In this document: positions 51,348 to 61,338 of the stretch, in pieces
Layout: every line of letters begins with the position of its first letter
Position numbering within the stretch: the first letter of the stretch is position 1
Assembly (NCBI RefSeq): GCF_026626705.1
Contig: NZ_JAPNKC010000001.1
Span: 6,528,001-6,592,000, forward strand
Length of the DNA: 64,000 nt
DNA from: Pyxidicoccus sp. MSG2
GTDB lineage: Bacteria; Myxococcota; Myxococcia; Myxococcales; Myxococcaceae
Direction: 5' to 3'
Made by a program: the position numbers and the translations under genes
Notes under the pieces: model-generated
Databases searched by the model: none
The model's input: the letters and a program-made list of their open reading frames with translations, nothing else
Told to the model about the DNA's origin: nothing

Positions 51348-53615
51348 ATGTCGAGAAGTCGATTCCCCCTGCATCGCTCGTGGCTGGGCGCGGCCTCCCT
51401 GGCCGTGGCGCTGAGCACCGGTTGCGGAAGCCCCCCGGACGTCCCCTCGCCGGAAGTCGCCGAGACGCCCGGCGACGCACTGCCCATCTCGCTGGATTCA
51501 TCCTTCGTCGCCGTACCCCGGACAGTGGGCGCGTCACAGAAGCAACAGGTGGAGCAGCAGCTCCAGGGCGCGGTGGACGACTCCGGCACCAGCTTCTACC
51601 TGGCCATCCGGCGCAGCGAGCTGGCGCAGCGCTGGTTCATGTCCGCGTACCAGAAGCAGGCGCATCCGGGCGGTGTGCTCTACGACGCGGCCACCTCGCT
51701 GGGCACGCGCGTGGTGAGCTTCAAGGAGCAGAACGGCAAGCTCTTCGTCCTGGACGTGGCGGACGGCAAGGCGATGAGCGACGTGTTCGACCCGGACCTC
51801 CTGGTGGAGGCGTACCCGGTCGTCACCGACTACGGCCCGTTCAACCGCACGCGCGGCTCGGACCAGTACGTGCTCATCGACCCGACGGCGGGCCTCAACC
51901 GCTTCGGCGTGGTGGGTGATTTGCTCGGGCCCCGCCGCATCCCGTTCAACGTGGAGCTGAGCTTCGCGCAGCGCTTCCGCACCCTGGCGGACGGCGTCGC
52001 CTTCGAGCAGGTCTACACCGGCTACATGGACGTGCCGGACGACCTCGCGTTCTACTTCCTGGAGAACAACCCGTACCGCTACTCCGGCACGCTCTCCCTC
52101 TCCCTGCGCAAGTACAGCGAGGGCCCGGGCTTCACGCCCACCCCGCGGCCGGAGGTGGACCACTACTTCCTCAGCGACGAGCGGCTCATCCCCAACACGG
52201 GAGGCTACACCGAGCAGACGCCGGTGAAGTGGAACATCCGCCCGGGCATGAAGCCCATCCGGTGGAACATCACCCCCACCGTCCTCACGCTGCAGAACGA
52301 CCCGCGCTACCAGCAGTACGACCTGGTGGGCGCGTTGAAGCGCGGCATCGAGGGCTGGAACCAGGTGTTCGGCTTCAAGGCGCTGGAGGCCGTCGTCGCG
52401 GACAGCACGCAGGGCTTCGCGGACGACGACAAGAACTTCCTCATCTTCGACCCGGATGAGGGGATGCCCTTCGCCTTCGCGAACATGCGCACCAACCCCA
52501 ACACCGGCGAGATTCGCGGCGCCAGCGTGTACCTGCCCGCGCTGTGGCTGGCCCTGGCGGACGCCGGCTACAGCGACGACCTGAGCGGGGCCGCGCCCAC
52601 GGAAGGCGCGGCGCCGCACCCGTCCCTGCGCATGTCCTGGGCCGGCATGGCGGGTGGCTCGCTGTGCGACCTGGAGGTGCCGAAGGCGGGCGCACTGTCC
52701 GCGTCACCGACGCTCGCCTCGCTGACCAAGAAGCAGAAGGTGGAGGCGAACCTCACCAACGTGGTGCTGCACGAGATTGGCCACACGCTGGGCCTGCGCC
52801 ACAACTTCGCGGGCTCGCGGGTGTACGCGGGCGGCCCCTCGATGGTGCGCTCCACGTCGGTGATGGACTACATCGTCGAAGAAGACACCGTGTACGGCGA
52901 CGCACCCGGGCCGTATGACGTGGAGGCGGTGCGCTACCTCTACGGGCTGTCCACGCAGGAGCCCACGCTCGCGTTCTGCACGGACCAGGACACCATCGTG
53001 GACCCGCTCTGCAACCGGAACGACCGCTTCGATGACCCGCTCACGAAGTGGTACGTCCCCGAGTACCACGACCTCATGACGCAGCTGATGTACAGCACGG
53101 CGAACCTGGACCGGCTGAAGCCCCTGGTCGGCCTCTACCTGAACCCCGTGCTGCAGTTCGTGCGCGCGGGCAATGCGCAGGCTCAGGTCACCGCCTACCA
53201 GCTCGCCATGGCCCAGTTCCGGCCCCCGCTCCAGGTGCCCGCGGGTTCGCCCCCGCACTACGCCGCCCGGGCGGATGAGCTGGCGCGGCGCACCCTGGCG
53301 CGCCTGTACCTGGACCCGGAGGCGGACCGCAGCTCCTTCAAAGCCAACCCGCCCAACTCGTCCACGCTGCTGCCGCTGGTCATCGCCGACCTGAAGGCCA
53401 TCCTGCTCAACGTGGACGGCGTGCGCAGCTACGCCTCGCGCCGCACCATGGTGGACATCCTGAAGAGCCAGCAGGTGCTGGCCTCCTACTCGGCGCTGCG
53501 CGAGGTGCGGGACACGCTCACCGCGCAGCTCCCGTCGCTGAGCGGTGACGAGCGGCTGCAGGTCGAGGACCTGGTGGCGCGCATCTCCGAGGCCGTCTCG
53601 CCGTACTACCGCTGA
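51348..53615 (+). CDS. Secreted zinc-dependent metalloprotease (EcxA-like)
   Basis: 755 residues from the ATG at 51348. The signal ends in a lipobox-like STGC (C26). A large N-terminal region of beta strands (DUF5117-like) is followed by a zincin domain with HEIGHTLGLRHNFAGS (HExxHxxGxxH; H475, E476, H479, H485) and a later Met in SVMDYI, the Met-turn of metzincins. The C-terminal region, after about residue 560, is helical (DUF4953-like). This is the large bacterial zinc-dependent metalloprotease family that includes EcxA. It is probably cell-surface or secreted. A strong hairpin terminates the gene. Confidence 0.86.
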   Translation: MSRSRFPLHRSWLGAASLAVALSTGCGSPPDVPSPEVAETPGDALPISLDSSFVAVPRTVGASQKQQVEQQLQGAVDDSGTSFYLAIRRSELAQRWFMSAYQKQAHPGGVLYDAATSLGTRVVSFKEQNGKLFVLDVADGKAMSDVFDPDLLVEAYPVVTDYGPFNRTRGSDQYVLIDPTAGLNRFGVVGDLLGPRRIPFNVELSFAQRFRTLADGVAFEQVYTGYMDVPDDLAFYFLENNPYRYSGTLSLSLRKYSEGPGFTPTPRPEVDHYFLSDERLIPNTGGYTEQTPVKWNIRPGMKPIRWNITPTVLTLQNDPRYQQYDLVGALKRGIEGWNQVFGFKALEAVVADSTQGFADDDKNFLIFDPDEGMPFAFANMRTNPNTGEIRGASVYLPALWLALADAGYSDDLSGAAPTEGAAPHPSLRMSWAGMAGGSLCDLEVPKAGALSASPTLASLTKKQKVEANLTNVVLHEIGHTLGLRHNFAGSRVYAGGPSMVRSTSVMDYIVEEDTVYGDAPGPYDVEAVRYLYGLSTQEPTLAFCTDQDTIVDPLCNRNDRFDDPLTKWYVPEYHDLMTQLMYSTANLDRLKPLVGLYLNPVLQFVRAGNAQAQVTAYQLAMAQFRPPLQVPAGSPPHYAARADELARRTLARLYLDPEADRSSFKANPPNSSTLLPLVIADLKAILLNVDGVRSYASRRTMVDILKSQQVLASYSALREVRDTLTAQLPSLSGDERLQVEDLVARISEAVSPYYR

Positions 53616-53625
53616 CGGAGGGGCG

Positions 53626-53656
53626 CCGGCCGGTGGGTTGTCGTGCCACCGGCCGG
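53626..53656. terminator. Strong terminator hairpin after the zinc metalloprotease
   Basis: Perfect 11-bp arms CCGGCCGGTGG and CCACCGGCCGG around a 9-base loop, 10 bases past the stop at 53615. There is no T-tract. Confidence 0.7.
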
Positions 53657-53900
53657 GGGCCTCGGGTGCAATGCGGCGACGGTACTAGTGGTGTCACATG
53701 GGAGCGTCCGGTACCCCACGCCGTCGCTGTCCCGCGCGCGACGCACACATGCACGGAAGTCGGGGTGGCGAATTCCCATCGAGTGTCAGCGCGAAACTCT
53801 TTCAAGGGGACTTCTCCGTACAGCTCGACAGCACAGCGCGACCCGGATGTCTCTGGAAGCTTCGGCAGGTGACGCCAACGATTCACCATGGGGGGAGCGC

Positions 53901-54842
53901 ATGCGGTCCAGACATGTGGAGAGCTTGTTCGCGGTGGCGTTGCTGGTGGCCGGGGTGGGTTGTGGCCCGGTGGAAGATGCCGACGCAGATACGGCCAGCA
54001 CGGTGGCCACGGCCGAGCAGGAGCTGGGCTCGGCGAATGGCCTGTCCTTCAACGGCTTGTCCTTCAACGGGATGTCCCGCAACGGCCTGTCCTTCAATGG
54101 GCTGTCCTTCAACGGGCTGTCCACCGCGGGTCTGTCGTCGTCGCAGTTCGACACGTGGTTCCAGTCGAACCCGGCGCTCGCCGACATGGTGATGCGGTAC
54201 GTGGTGCGCTGCGCGGTGCCGGCAGGCGAGGTGCGCCGCTACACGGACCCGCGCAATGGGCGGACGTATACGTGGTTCGGGTTGCTCGGCCTCGCACCGG
54301 ACTGGGCCCAGGGGCAGAAGGCCACCAAGGCGGAGCAGCAGGTGGTGTCGGCCTGCCTGGCCGCGCACACCAACAAGCGGGGCATCTCGATGGCCATCTC
54401 CGTGTTGGGAGAGAACAGCCGGGGCCAGCCCATTCCCTACAGCGGCGTGGAGCTGGCGGCCTTCCCCGAGCACGAGGCCTGCTTCTTCGGCAACCTCTTC
54501 ACCGGCGAGGGCGTCTACGTGGGCAGCGACCAGGGCCTGCTGACCGGGCGCAAGAGCTCCCTGCGCGAGTGCGCGCTCTCACCGGGGCCGCTCCAGATGG
54601 AGGACAACTGCCCGCCGATGGTGCCCGTGGGCAACTGCGAGCTGCACTGTGATTTGCGGCTGCTGAGCCCCTACTACGGCACCTGCTACTACAACGGCAT
54701 CCGGTACAAGGCCCTCACCACCCGGATGCTGGCGTCAGACGTCTACCAGTGCGGTGACGGCAGGTGCCAGGTCACCGAGTCGTGCGGCCTGGGCATCGAC
54801 TATCGCAACTGCATGCTGGACTGCGGGGTGTGCATCCGATGA
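53901..54842 (+). CDS. Lipoprotein with pentapeptide-like NGLSF repeats
   Basis: 313 residues from the ATG at 53901, preceded by GGGGGAG. The signal ends at C21 (AGVGC). Residues 46-75 are six copies of the five-residue unit N-G-L/M-S-x, a pentapeptide-repeat-like pattern expected to form a small right-handed beta helix. A globular domain follows (VVRCAVPAGEVRRY onward) and then a cysteine-rich C-terminus (CGDGRCQVTESCG and CMLDCGVCIR), probably disulfide-bonded. Similar NGL-repeat lipoproteins occur in myxobacteria, but no function is known to me. It is monocistronic, behind about 244 bases of apparently non-coding DNA. Confidence 0.72.
   Translation: MRSRHVESLFAVALLVAGVGCGPVEDADADTASTVATAEQELGSANGLSFNGLSFNGMSRNGLSFNGLSFNGLSTAGLSSSQFDTWFQSNPALADMVMRYVVRCAVPAGEVRRYTDPRNGRTYTWFGLLGLAPDWAQGQKATKAEQQVVSACLAAHTNKRGISMAISVLGENSRGQPIPYSGVELAAFPEHEACFFGNLFTGEGVYVGSDQGLLTGRKSSLRECALSPGPLQMEDNCPPMVPVGNCELHCDLRLLSPYYGTCYYNGIRYKALTTRMLASDVYQCGDGRCQVTESCGLGIDYRNCMLDCGVCIR
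54036..54125 (+). repeat. Six tandem 15-bp units encoding NGLSF-type repeats
   Basis: Units such as AATGGCCTGTCCTTC and AACGGGCTGTCCTTC repeat head to tail in frame. The third unit is diverged (AACGGGATGTCCCGC). Confidence 0.85.
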
Positions 54843-54890
54843 AGCAGGCCCTGGGCTCGCGCCTGCGGGCGGCGTACTGTCCAGGGCTTC

Positions 54891-55625
54891 ATGCGCACAC
54901 TCTACGGACTGCGGTACTCGAGCTGGACGGAGAAGGCCCTCTGGGCGCTGGACCACCACCGGGTCTCCTTCCGCTACCGCGAGCACATGCCCCTCATTGG
55001 CGAGGCCCTGCTGCGCTGGCGCACGCCGAAGGGCGTGCACCCCTCCGTCCCCATGCTGCTCGACGAGGACGGCGCCATCACCGGCTCGTTCAACATCGCG
55101 AAGCGCGCGGAGGCCCTGGGTTCAGGCGCGCCGCTCTTCCCGCCCGAAGCGGCGGAGCTCAACGCCCGCTGGGAGGAGACAGGGGACCGTGTGCTCAAGG
55201 TGGCCCGCGCGCACGTGCTCGTGGGCATGCTCCAGAATCCGCGGGCCCAGCGCGAGAGCCTCCCCGGCTTCGTGCCCGGCTTCCTCCGGGGGATGATGGC
55301 GCCGTCCACGAAGCTGGGCGTGCGCTTCATCGCCCGGAAGCACCAGGCCGCCTCCGACGTGGACGCCGCCATCCAGGAGACCGTCGTCCCCGCCCTCGAG
55401 CGGCTCCGCGCCGAGCTGGGCGGCCGGCCCTACCTGGCGGCCGGCTTCGCCTACGCGGACATCAACGGCGCGGCCATGCTCCAGTTCCTGCGCCCACCGG
55501 ACGACCGCTACCTGCCCGTGGGCCCTGGCACGCGCGAGGTGTGGAGCCACGCCGCGCTCGCCGAGCGCTTCGCGGACCTGCTCGAGTGGCGCGACGGCCT
55601 CTATGCGAAGCACCGTCTGCGCTGA
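54891..55625 (+). CDS. Glutathione S-transferase family protein
   Basis: 244 residues. The N-terminal thioredoxin-like domain has LYGLRYSSWTEKALWALDHH (glutathione-site Ser region), VPMLLDEDGAITGSFNIAKRAE (the cis-Pro and the Ser/Asn of the SNAIL-like motif). A helical C-terminal domain follows with LGGRPYLAAGFAYADINGA, as in GST proteins. It is cytoplasmic and may conjugate or reduce compounds with glutathione; myxobacterial substrates are unknown. The start is the ATG at 54891. It lies 48 bases after the repeat lipoprotein and is convergent with the next gene. Confidence 0.83.
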   Translation: MRTLYGLRYSSWTEKALWALDHHRVSFRYREHMPLIGEALLRWRTPKGVHPSVPMLLDEDGAITGSFNIAKRAEALGSGAPLFPPEAAELNARWEETGDRVLKVARAHVLVGMLQNPRAQRESLPGFVPGFLRGMMAPSTKLGVRFIARKHQAASDVDAAIQETVVPALERLRAELGGRPYLAAGFAYADINGAAMLQFLRPPDDRYLPVGPGTREVWSHAALAERFADLLEWRDGLYAKHRLR

Positions 55626-55649
55626 CGCGCGCCACCCCAGCCACCCGCG

Positions 55650-56444
55650 TCAGGGCTTCTGTCCACCCCCCTGCGGCGGCGGTGCACCCTGGCTCATGCG
55701 CTGGCGAATCAGCTCCTGAATCTGCTCGGGCGTCTTGCCCTTGAAGTCCTCGGGCTTGAGGCCACCCATGGGGGCGCCCGAGGGCGGGCCCTCCATCTTC
55801 CGGTAGTCGGCGGGGATGGTGAAGAGCGAGTCGGGCTGCTTGCCCTCCTGGATGTTGGTGAGGTTGAGCTCCGTCACCTGTCCGTCGGCGCTGAAGGTCT
55901 GCGCGCGCACGTAGGGGACCTCGGACAGGTCCGTGGGCCGCCACAGCTTCTGGCGCAGCGGCTTGCCATCAATACTCGCGGGAGAGCCCTCGTACACGGT
56001 GGCGGCGTGGCCGTTCACCGTCTCGGTGCCCGTCTTCTTGTATCCCTGCTCCACGAAGCAGGTGTCGTAGTCCTGCGTCTTCCCCGTGCAGGAGCCGGGG
56101 AGCTTCATCGGCAGCTGATCCAGGCTCCGCACCGATGCAATCTTCTGCGCGTGCATCAGCGTGGTGCCGGTGCGCTTGTCGAAGTCGAACAGGATGGACA
56201 TGGCCATGCCGGTGCCCTGGGGCGGGGCCGGCACCTGCGTGTCCATGCGCAGCAGGCCCTTGCGCCCGTAGATGCGGCCCTTCATCTCCGGCGGGGCCTT
56301 CTGGCCGGCCGGCGCCTTCTGGCCGGCCGGCGCCGACACCTTCGTGGTCGCATCCGCGGACCAGTCCGCGAGGGCGGGGGACGCCACCAGCAGCGCGGCG
56401 GTGGCGAAGCCTGACAGCCTGTGACGCAGGGAGGATGGGCTCAT
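55650..56444 (-). CDS. Exported protein of unknown function (DUF4412-like)
   Basis: 264 residues from the ATG at 56444 (a GTG three codons upstream is possible). A signal peptide (SGFATAALLVASPALA) is followed by two APAGQK repeats, then a beta-sheet domain with YGRKGLLRMD, TGTTLMHAQKIAS, CTGKTQDYDTC, VNGHAATVYEG and the RKMEGPPSG tail. This resembles the DUF4412 outer-membrane lipoprotein-carrier-like fold, though this is not certain. It is probably periplasmic. Its upstream neighbour on the strand is mreB, separated by a hairpin. Confidence 0.65.
   Translation of the reverse strand: MSPSSLRHRLSGFATAALLVASPALADWSADATTKVSAPAGQKAPAGQKAPPEMKGRIYGRKGLLRMDTQVPAPPQGTGMAMSILFDFDKRTGTTLMHAQKIASVRSLDQLPMKLPGSCTGKTQDYDTCFVEQGYKKTGTETVNGHAATVYEGSPASIDGKPLRQKLWRPTDLSEVPYVRAQTFSADGQVTELNLTNIQEGKQPDSLFTIPADYRKMEGPPSGAPMGGLKPEDFKGKTPEQIQELIRQRMSQGAPPPQGGGQKP
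56296..56331 (-). repeat. Two 18-bp direct repeats in the coding sequence
   Basis: GCCTTCTGGCCGGCCGGC is present twice in tandem and encodes the doubled APAGQK near the mature N-terminus. Frame-preserving slippage is possible. Confidence 0.8.
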
Positions 56445-56510
56445 GGAGCCCACCTCAGTCCATGGCCCGCGCGCCTGTCAAACCGCCGCGGTCACGAGAC
56501 GGGAAAGCGA

Positions 56511-56551
56511 ACGGCGCCGGCCCTCGCGAGAAGCGAAGAGCGCGGCGCCGT
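56511..56551. terminator. Inverted repeat downstream of mreB
   Basis: Perfect 9-bp arms ACGGCGCCG (56511-56519) and CGGCGCCGT (56543-56551) with a 23-base loop, past the mreB stop at 56578. A second hairpin (CCGGGCTG and CAGCCCGG, 56564-56586) overlaps the stop codon itself. Confidence 0.4.
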
Positions 56552-56577
56552 GGCCGTGAAGCACCGGGCTGGAGACG

Positions 56578-57681
<1,104 letters not shown>

Positions 57682-57703
57682 CTACGCGCCGCAACACGGA
57701 GGA

Positions 57704-57725
57704 AGAAAAGCCGGAAGCGGCTTCC
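57704..57725 (-). terminator. Rho-independent terminator (minus strand)
   Basis: On the minus strand, AAGCCG and CGGCTT pair around CTTC, followed by a short T-rich tail (TTCTTCC). It lies about 50 bases past the stop of the gene ending at 57775 and is the most classical intrinsic terminator in the window. Confidence 0.65.
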
Positions 57726-57774
57726 ACTTCAGGTTGGAGAGCAGTCGGCCAGCGGACGCGCGCCGCCCCGGGTC

Positions 57775-58326
57775 TCAGTGCAGGGAGGCAGACTCGGCCT
57801 GGGCCTGCTCGAAGCGCCGGGCCACCACCCCGGCCTCCTCGGGCGTCCCCTCGGGCAGCGCCCCTTGCGGCAGCGTCCCCGCCTCCTCGGCCTCCCGGTA
57901 CTCGGGCGTGTGGCGGAGGGCATCGCTGGTGACGTGGAGCAGGGTGTCGCGCACGGGCTCGAACAGCAGCGCGGTGAGGTACCAGGCGGGCGCGTAATCC
58001 AGGCGGATGAGGCCGTGCACGCTCCACCGGTGCGGCGAGTAGTCCCACGGGCAGCGGCCGAGCAGCCGCTTCAAGGCCCAGCCCGTGCCGTACTCCGCCG
58101 CGAAGATGAGGGCGGTGTAGGCCAGGGCGCGCAGGGGCCGGGGCAGGGGCTTGAGCCGGGCGGAGACCTCCTCCAGCGCCAGCGCCGTGCCTCCGTAGAT
58201 GGGGTGCATCCACAGGTAGGTGCGCGCGGTGGCGCTCTTGTCCCGCTTCATGGCGGCGCCGGTCCCCGTGAACAGGACCTCCAACACCCACCCCGTGCAC
58301 CCGTAGAGCAAGAATCGTGAAAGCAC
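57775..58326 (-). CDS. CmpB-like putative membrane transport protein
   Basis: 183 residues from a GTG at 58326. The sequence FLLYGCTGWVLEVLFTG with a WMHPIYGG block and AEYGTGWALKRLLGRCPWDYS fits the DUF1113/CmpB-like group of putative ABC-transporter-related membrane proteins, with about four membrane segments including YTALIFAAEYGTGW. The mechanism and partner are unknown. The C-terminal 30 residues are charged and soluble. It is read toward mreB but stopped by the terminator at 57704-57725. Confidence 0.7.
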   Translation of the reverse strand: MLSRFLLYGCTGWVLEVLFTGTGAAMKRDKSATARTYLWMHPIYGGTALALEEVSARLKPLPRPLRALAYTALIFAAEYGTGWALKRLLGRCPWDYSPHRWSVHGLIRLDYAPAWYLTALLFEPVRDTLLHVTSDALRHTPEYREAEEAGTLPQGALPEGTPEEAGVVARRFEQAQAESASLH

Positions 58327-58420
58327 ATCCGGAACCTAGGAATCGCTCCACGGTTGGGGCAGTGGCGGGGGCGCCGCTCCTGGTCGGCCGCCGTCAGACT
58401 GGGACTGGAGGGAGGGGCGG

Positions 58421-59053
58421 GTGTGCTCCACCGAACGGGAGACCTGTCCGGCAAGGAGGGGGAGACATGAACCTACAAAGGATGCGGGAGTGCTTTACTC
58501 GCCAGAGGGCCGCGTAATAACTGGAGGGGTGAAGCGCGCCCCCGGCCACAGCTCGCGAAGGACTGGCGCCGCGGGCGGAGCGCGCGGGCCGTGGCTCGTC
58601 GCCATGGTGGGTGTCTTCCTGACGCTGGGGCTGGCGCTCGGGAGCGCCGCGCTCGCGGAGCCGGGGCCGCGGCTCGCGGGGGTGAGTCGCCTTGCGGGCG
58701 ACGCCGCAGGGGGTCCGGGGGCGCATGGCCTCCGGCGCGTCACCGAGGGCCCCGTGCGGCGGCCCGCCTGCCTGCGCTTCCACGGCGTGGGCTTCGACAC
58801 CTGGGCCGCCCTGGAAGGCTCGCCGTCCCTCTTCCCCGCGCACCCGAGCTGGGGCGCGGCGCGCGGGCGCGGGGGCTTCCCCCCTGCCGTCTTCGCGGTG
58901 CCGCGCTGGAGCCGGGTGCGGCAGGTGCCCTCGGACACGGCCATCGCCCGTCGGGTGCGCTACCCGGTGGCGCCGGTGTCCGCGCGGAGCGGCCTCGCGG
59001 ACCAGCCTCCCCTCGTCACCCGCCCCCTGCGCGGGCCTCCCGCGCGCGGATGA
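58421..59053 (+). CDS. Hypothetical protein with one transmembrane segment
   Basis: At most 210 residues; the start is unsure, since a GTG at 58529 is an alternative within the frame. Codon use is strongly GC-biased at third positions, supporting real coding. Near residue 60 there is a hydrophobic segment (LVAMVGVFLTLGLALGSAAL) ending in a signal-peptidase-like AEPG, so the product is anchored or exported. The rest is Arg/Pro/Gly-rich with no motif. No family is recognised, and low complexity keeps confidence modest. Confidence 0.45.
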   Translation: MCSTERETCPARRGRHEPTKDAGVLYSPEGRVITGGVKRAPGHSSRRTGAAGGARGPWLVAMVGVFLTLGLALGSAALAEPGPRLAGVSRLAGDAAGGPGAHGLRRVTEGPVRRPACLRFHGVGFDTWAALEGSPSLFPAHPSWGAARGRGGFPPAVFAVPRWSRVRQVPSDTAIARRVRYPVAPVSARSGLADQPPLVTRPLRGPPARG

Positions 59054-59253
59054 CGGCGAGCACCGCCCCGATACGGGCGGTGCCTTCCTTCATCTCCCAG
59101 GTGCCCTCTCGAAGCCGCCCCCATGACGGCGCGGGGCGGACCCTTCCCGCCGTGTGCCCCGGTGGGGTCGTCCACGTGACGCTCCGTCCCCGGGCCCATG
59201 GCCCCTGTTCTCCTTCAGCTTGTACGCGCCCATGGTGGCGCGGAGGTGTCTTG

Positions 59254-61338
59254 ATGCACGGAGCCCACGAGGTCCTCCAGGCCATCGCCATCGTCCTGTG
59301 CGTGGCGGCGGTGACCACCGTCCTCTTCCAGCGGCTGCGCCAACCCGTCGTCCTCGGCTACATCCTGGCCGGCCTGGTCGTCGGCCCCTTCGTCCCCATT
59401 CCCCTGGTGGCCAACCCGGACGTGGTGACGACGCTCTCGGAGCTGGGCGTCATCCTGCTGATGTTCTCGCTCGGGCTGGAGTTCAGCCTGCGCAAGCTGT
59501 TCTCGGTGGGCCTGACGGCGGGGCTCACCGCCGTCATCCAGTGCGCCATCATGATCTGGCTCGGCTTCGTGGTGGGCCGTGCCTTCGGGTGGACGTCCCG
59601 CGAGAGCATCTTCACCGGTGCGCTCATCGCCATCTCCAGCACCACCATCATCGCCAAGGCCTTCGACGAGCAGGGCATCAAGGGCCGCCTGCGCGAACTG
59701 GTGGTGGGCGTGCTCATCGTCGAGGACCTCATCGCCGTGCTGCTGATGGCCACGCTGACGGCCATCTCCACCGGCGCGGGCCTGTCCATGGGCGACCTGG
59801 CGCTGACCACGGGCCGGCTGGTGGCGTTCCTCGTGGGCCTGGTGGTGGTGGGCCTCTTCATCATCCCCCGCGCGGTGCGCGCCGTCGTGCGGCTCAACCG
59901 CCCGGAGACGACGCTGGTGGCCAGCGTGGGCATCTGCTTCGCGGTGGCGCTGCTGGCCCAGGCCTTCGGCTACTCGGTGGCGCTGGGGGCCTTCCTCGCG
60001 GGCTCGCTGGTGGCGGAGTCCGGGGAGGAGAAGGTGGTGGAGCACCTGGTGCAGCCGGTGCGCGACATGTTCGCGGCCATCTTCTTCGTGTCGGTGGGCA
60101 TGCTCATCGACCCGGCGCTGGTGGCGAAGTACTGGGCATCCATCCTGGTGCTCACCGTCGTCGTCGTCTTCGGGAAGATTCTGGGCGTCACCCTGGGCGC
60201 GTTCCTCACGGGCAACGGCACGCGCACGTCCGTGCAGGCGGGGATGAGCCTGGCGCAGATTGGCGAGTTCTCCTTCATCATCGCGGGCCTGGGGCTGTCC
60301 CTGAGGGCGACGGGGGACTTCCTCTATCCGGTGGCGGTGGCCGTCTCCGCGATTACGACGCTCACCACGCCCATGCTCATCAAGGTGTCCGGCCCGGTGG
60401 CCAACTGGGTGGACCGCAAGCTGCCCAAGCCCCTCCAGACGTTCGCGACGCTCTATGGCACCTGGGTGGAGCGGCTGCGGGAGGCGCCGCCGAGCCAGAC
60501 GCGGGGCGCGGTGGTGCGGCGCGTGGTGCGGTTGCTGCTGGTGGACGCGGCGCTGCTCATCCTGCTGGTGATTGGCACGTCGCTGGCCGCCAGCAAGGTG
60601 GCCCTGTTCGTGGAGGAGCGGACGGGGGTGGACCGCTCCCTGGCGGGCCACCTCATCATCGCGGTGGCCGTCGTCCTCGCGGTGCCGTTCCTCATCGGCA
60701 TCATCACGCTGGCGCGCCGGCTCGGGGCGCTGCTGTCGGAAGCGGCGCTGCCCCAGCGGACGGATGGGAAGGTGGACCTGGCGGCGGCGCCCCGGAGGCT
60801 GCTGCTCGTCACGCTGCAGGTGGTGACGGTGCTGCTCATCGGCGTGCCGGTGGTGGCCATCACCCAGCCGTTCATGCGGGGCGCGACGGGGCCGCTCATC
60901 ATCCTCGCGCTGCTGGTGGCGCTCGGCATCGCCTTCTGGCGCGGCGCCACCAACCTGCACGGGCACGTGCGCGCCGGGGCTCAGGTGGTCGTGGCGGCGC
61001 TGGCCGCGCAGTCCCACTCGAAGGAGCCGGGCTCGGAGGAGCACGCCCTGGATGACGTCCCCAAGCTGCTACCCGGCCTGGGCGAGCCGGTGCCCGTCCG
61101 GCTGGAGGACTTGAGCCCCGCGGTGGGCCGGACGCTGGCGCAGTTGAACCTGCGCGGGCTGACGGGCGCGACGGTGCTCGCGATTCAACGCGGGCAGGAG
61201 AGCGTGTCCGTGCCCACCGCCAGCGAGGTGCTGCGCGCGGGCGACGTGCTCGCGCTGACGGGGACGCATGACGCGGTGGAGGCGGCGAAGGGGCTCTTGG
61301 AGGGCGGCGCCGTGCTCAGCGCTTCACCGCATACTTGA
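59254..61338 (+). CDS. Cation:proton antiporter, KefB/CPA2 type with RCK_C domain
   Basis: 694 residues from the ATG at 59254 with GGAGG upstream. The first 12 or so helices form a CPA2 antiporter (Na+/H+ exchanger-like): QPVVLGYILAGLVVGPF, GVILLMFSLGLEFSLRKLF, ISSTTIIAKAFDEQGI, then VGVLIVEDLIAVLLM and the FFVSVGMLIDP segment. After residue about 610 there is a TrkA-C/RCK_C domain (LRGLTGATVLAIQRGQES and GDVLALTG), which binds ligands to gate transport. Two more helices lie between about 450 and 580. It probably moves K+ or Na+ against H+ in the inner membrane. The tail overlaps the convergent glycosyltransferase gene by 23 bases. Confidence 0.88.
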   Translation: MHGAHEVLQAIAIVLCVAAVTTVLFQRLRQPVVLGYILAGLVVGPFVPIPLVANPDVVTTLSELGVILLMFSLGLEFSLRKLFSVGLTAGLTAVIQCAIMIWLGFVVGRAFGWTSRESIFTGALIAISSTTIIAKAFDEQGIKGRLRELVVGVLIVEDLIAVLLMATLTAISTGAGLSMGDLALTTGRLVAFLVGLVVVGLFIIPRAVRAVVRLNRPETTLVASVGICFAVALLAQAFGYSVALGAFLAGSLVAESGEEKVVEHLVQPVRDMFAAIFFVSVGMLIDPALVAKYWASILVLTVVVVFGKILGVTLGAFLTGNGTRTSVQAGMSLAQIGEFSFIIAGLGLSLRATGDFLYPVAVAVSAITTLTTPMLIKVSGPVANWVDRKLPKPLQTFATLYGTWVERLREAPPSQTRGAVVRRVVRLLLVDAALLILLVIGTSLAASKVALFVEERTGVDRSLAGHLIIAVAVVLAVPFLIGIITLARRLGALLSEAALPQRTDGKVDLAAAPRRLLLVTLQVVTVLLIGVPVVAITQPFMRGATGPLIILALLVALGIAFWRGATNLHGHVRAGAQVVVAALAAQSHSKEPGSEEHALDDVPKLLPGLGEPVPVRLEDLSPAVGRTLAQLNLRGLTGATVLAIQRGQESVSVPTASEVLRAGDVLALTGTHDAVEAAKGLLEGGAVLSASPHT

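Noticed and set aside
54036-54125. Short regular repeats resembling a CRISPR array
   Set aside because: The units are 15 bp, in frame, without spacers, and encode NGLSF; no cas genes are nearby.
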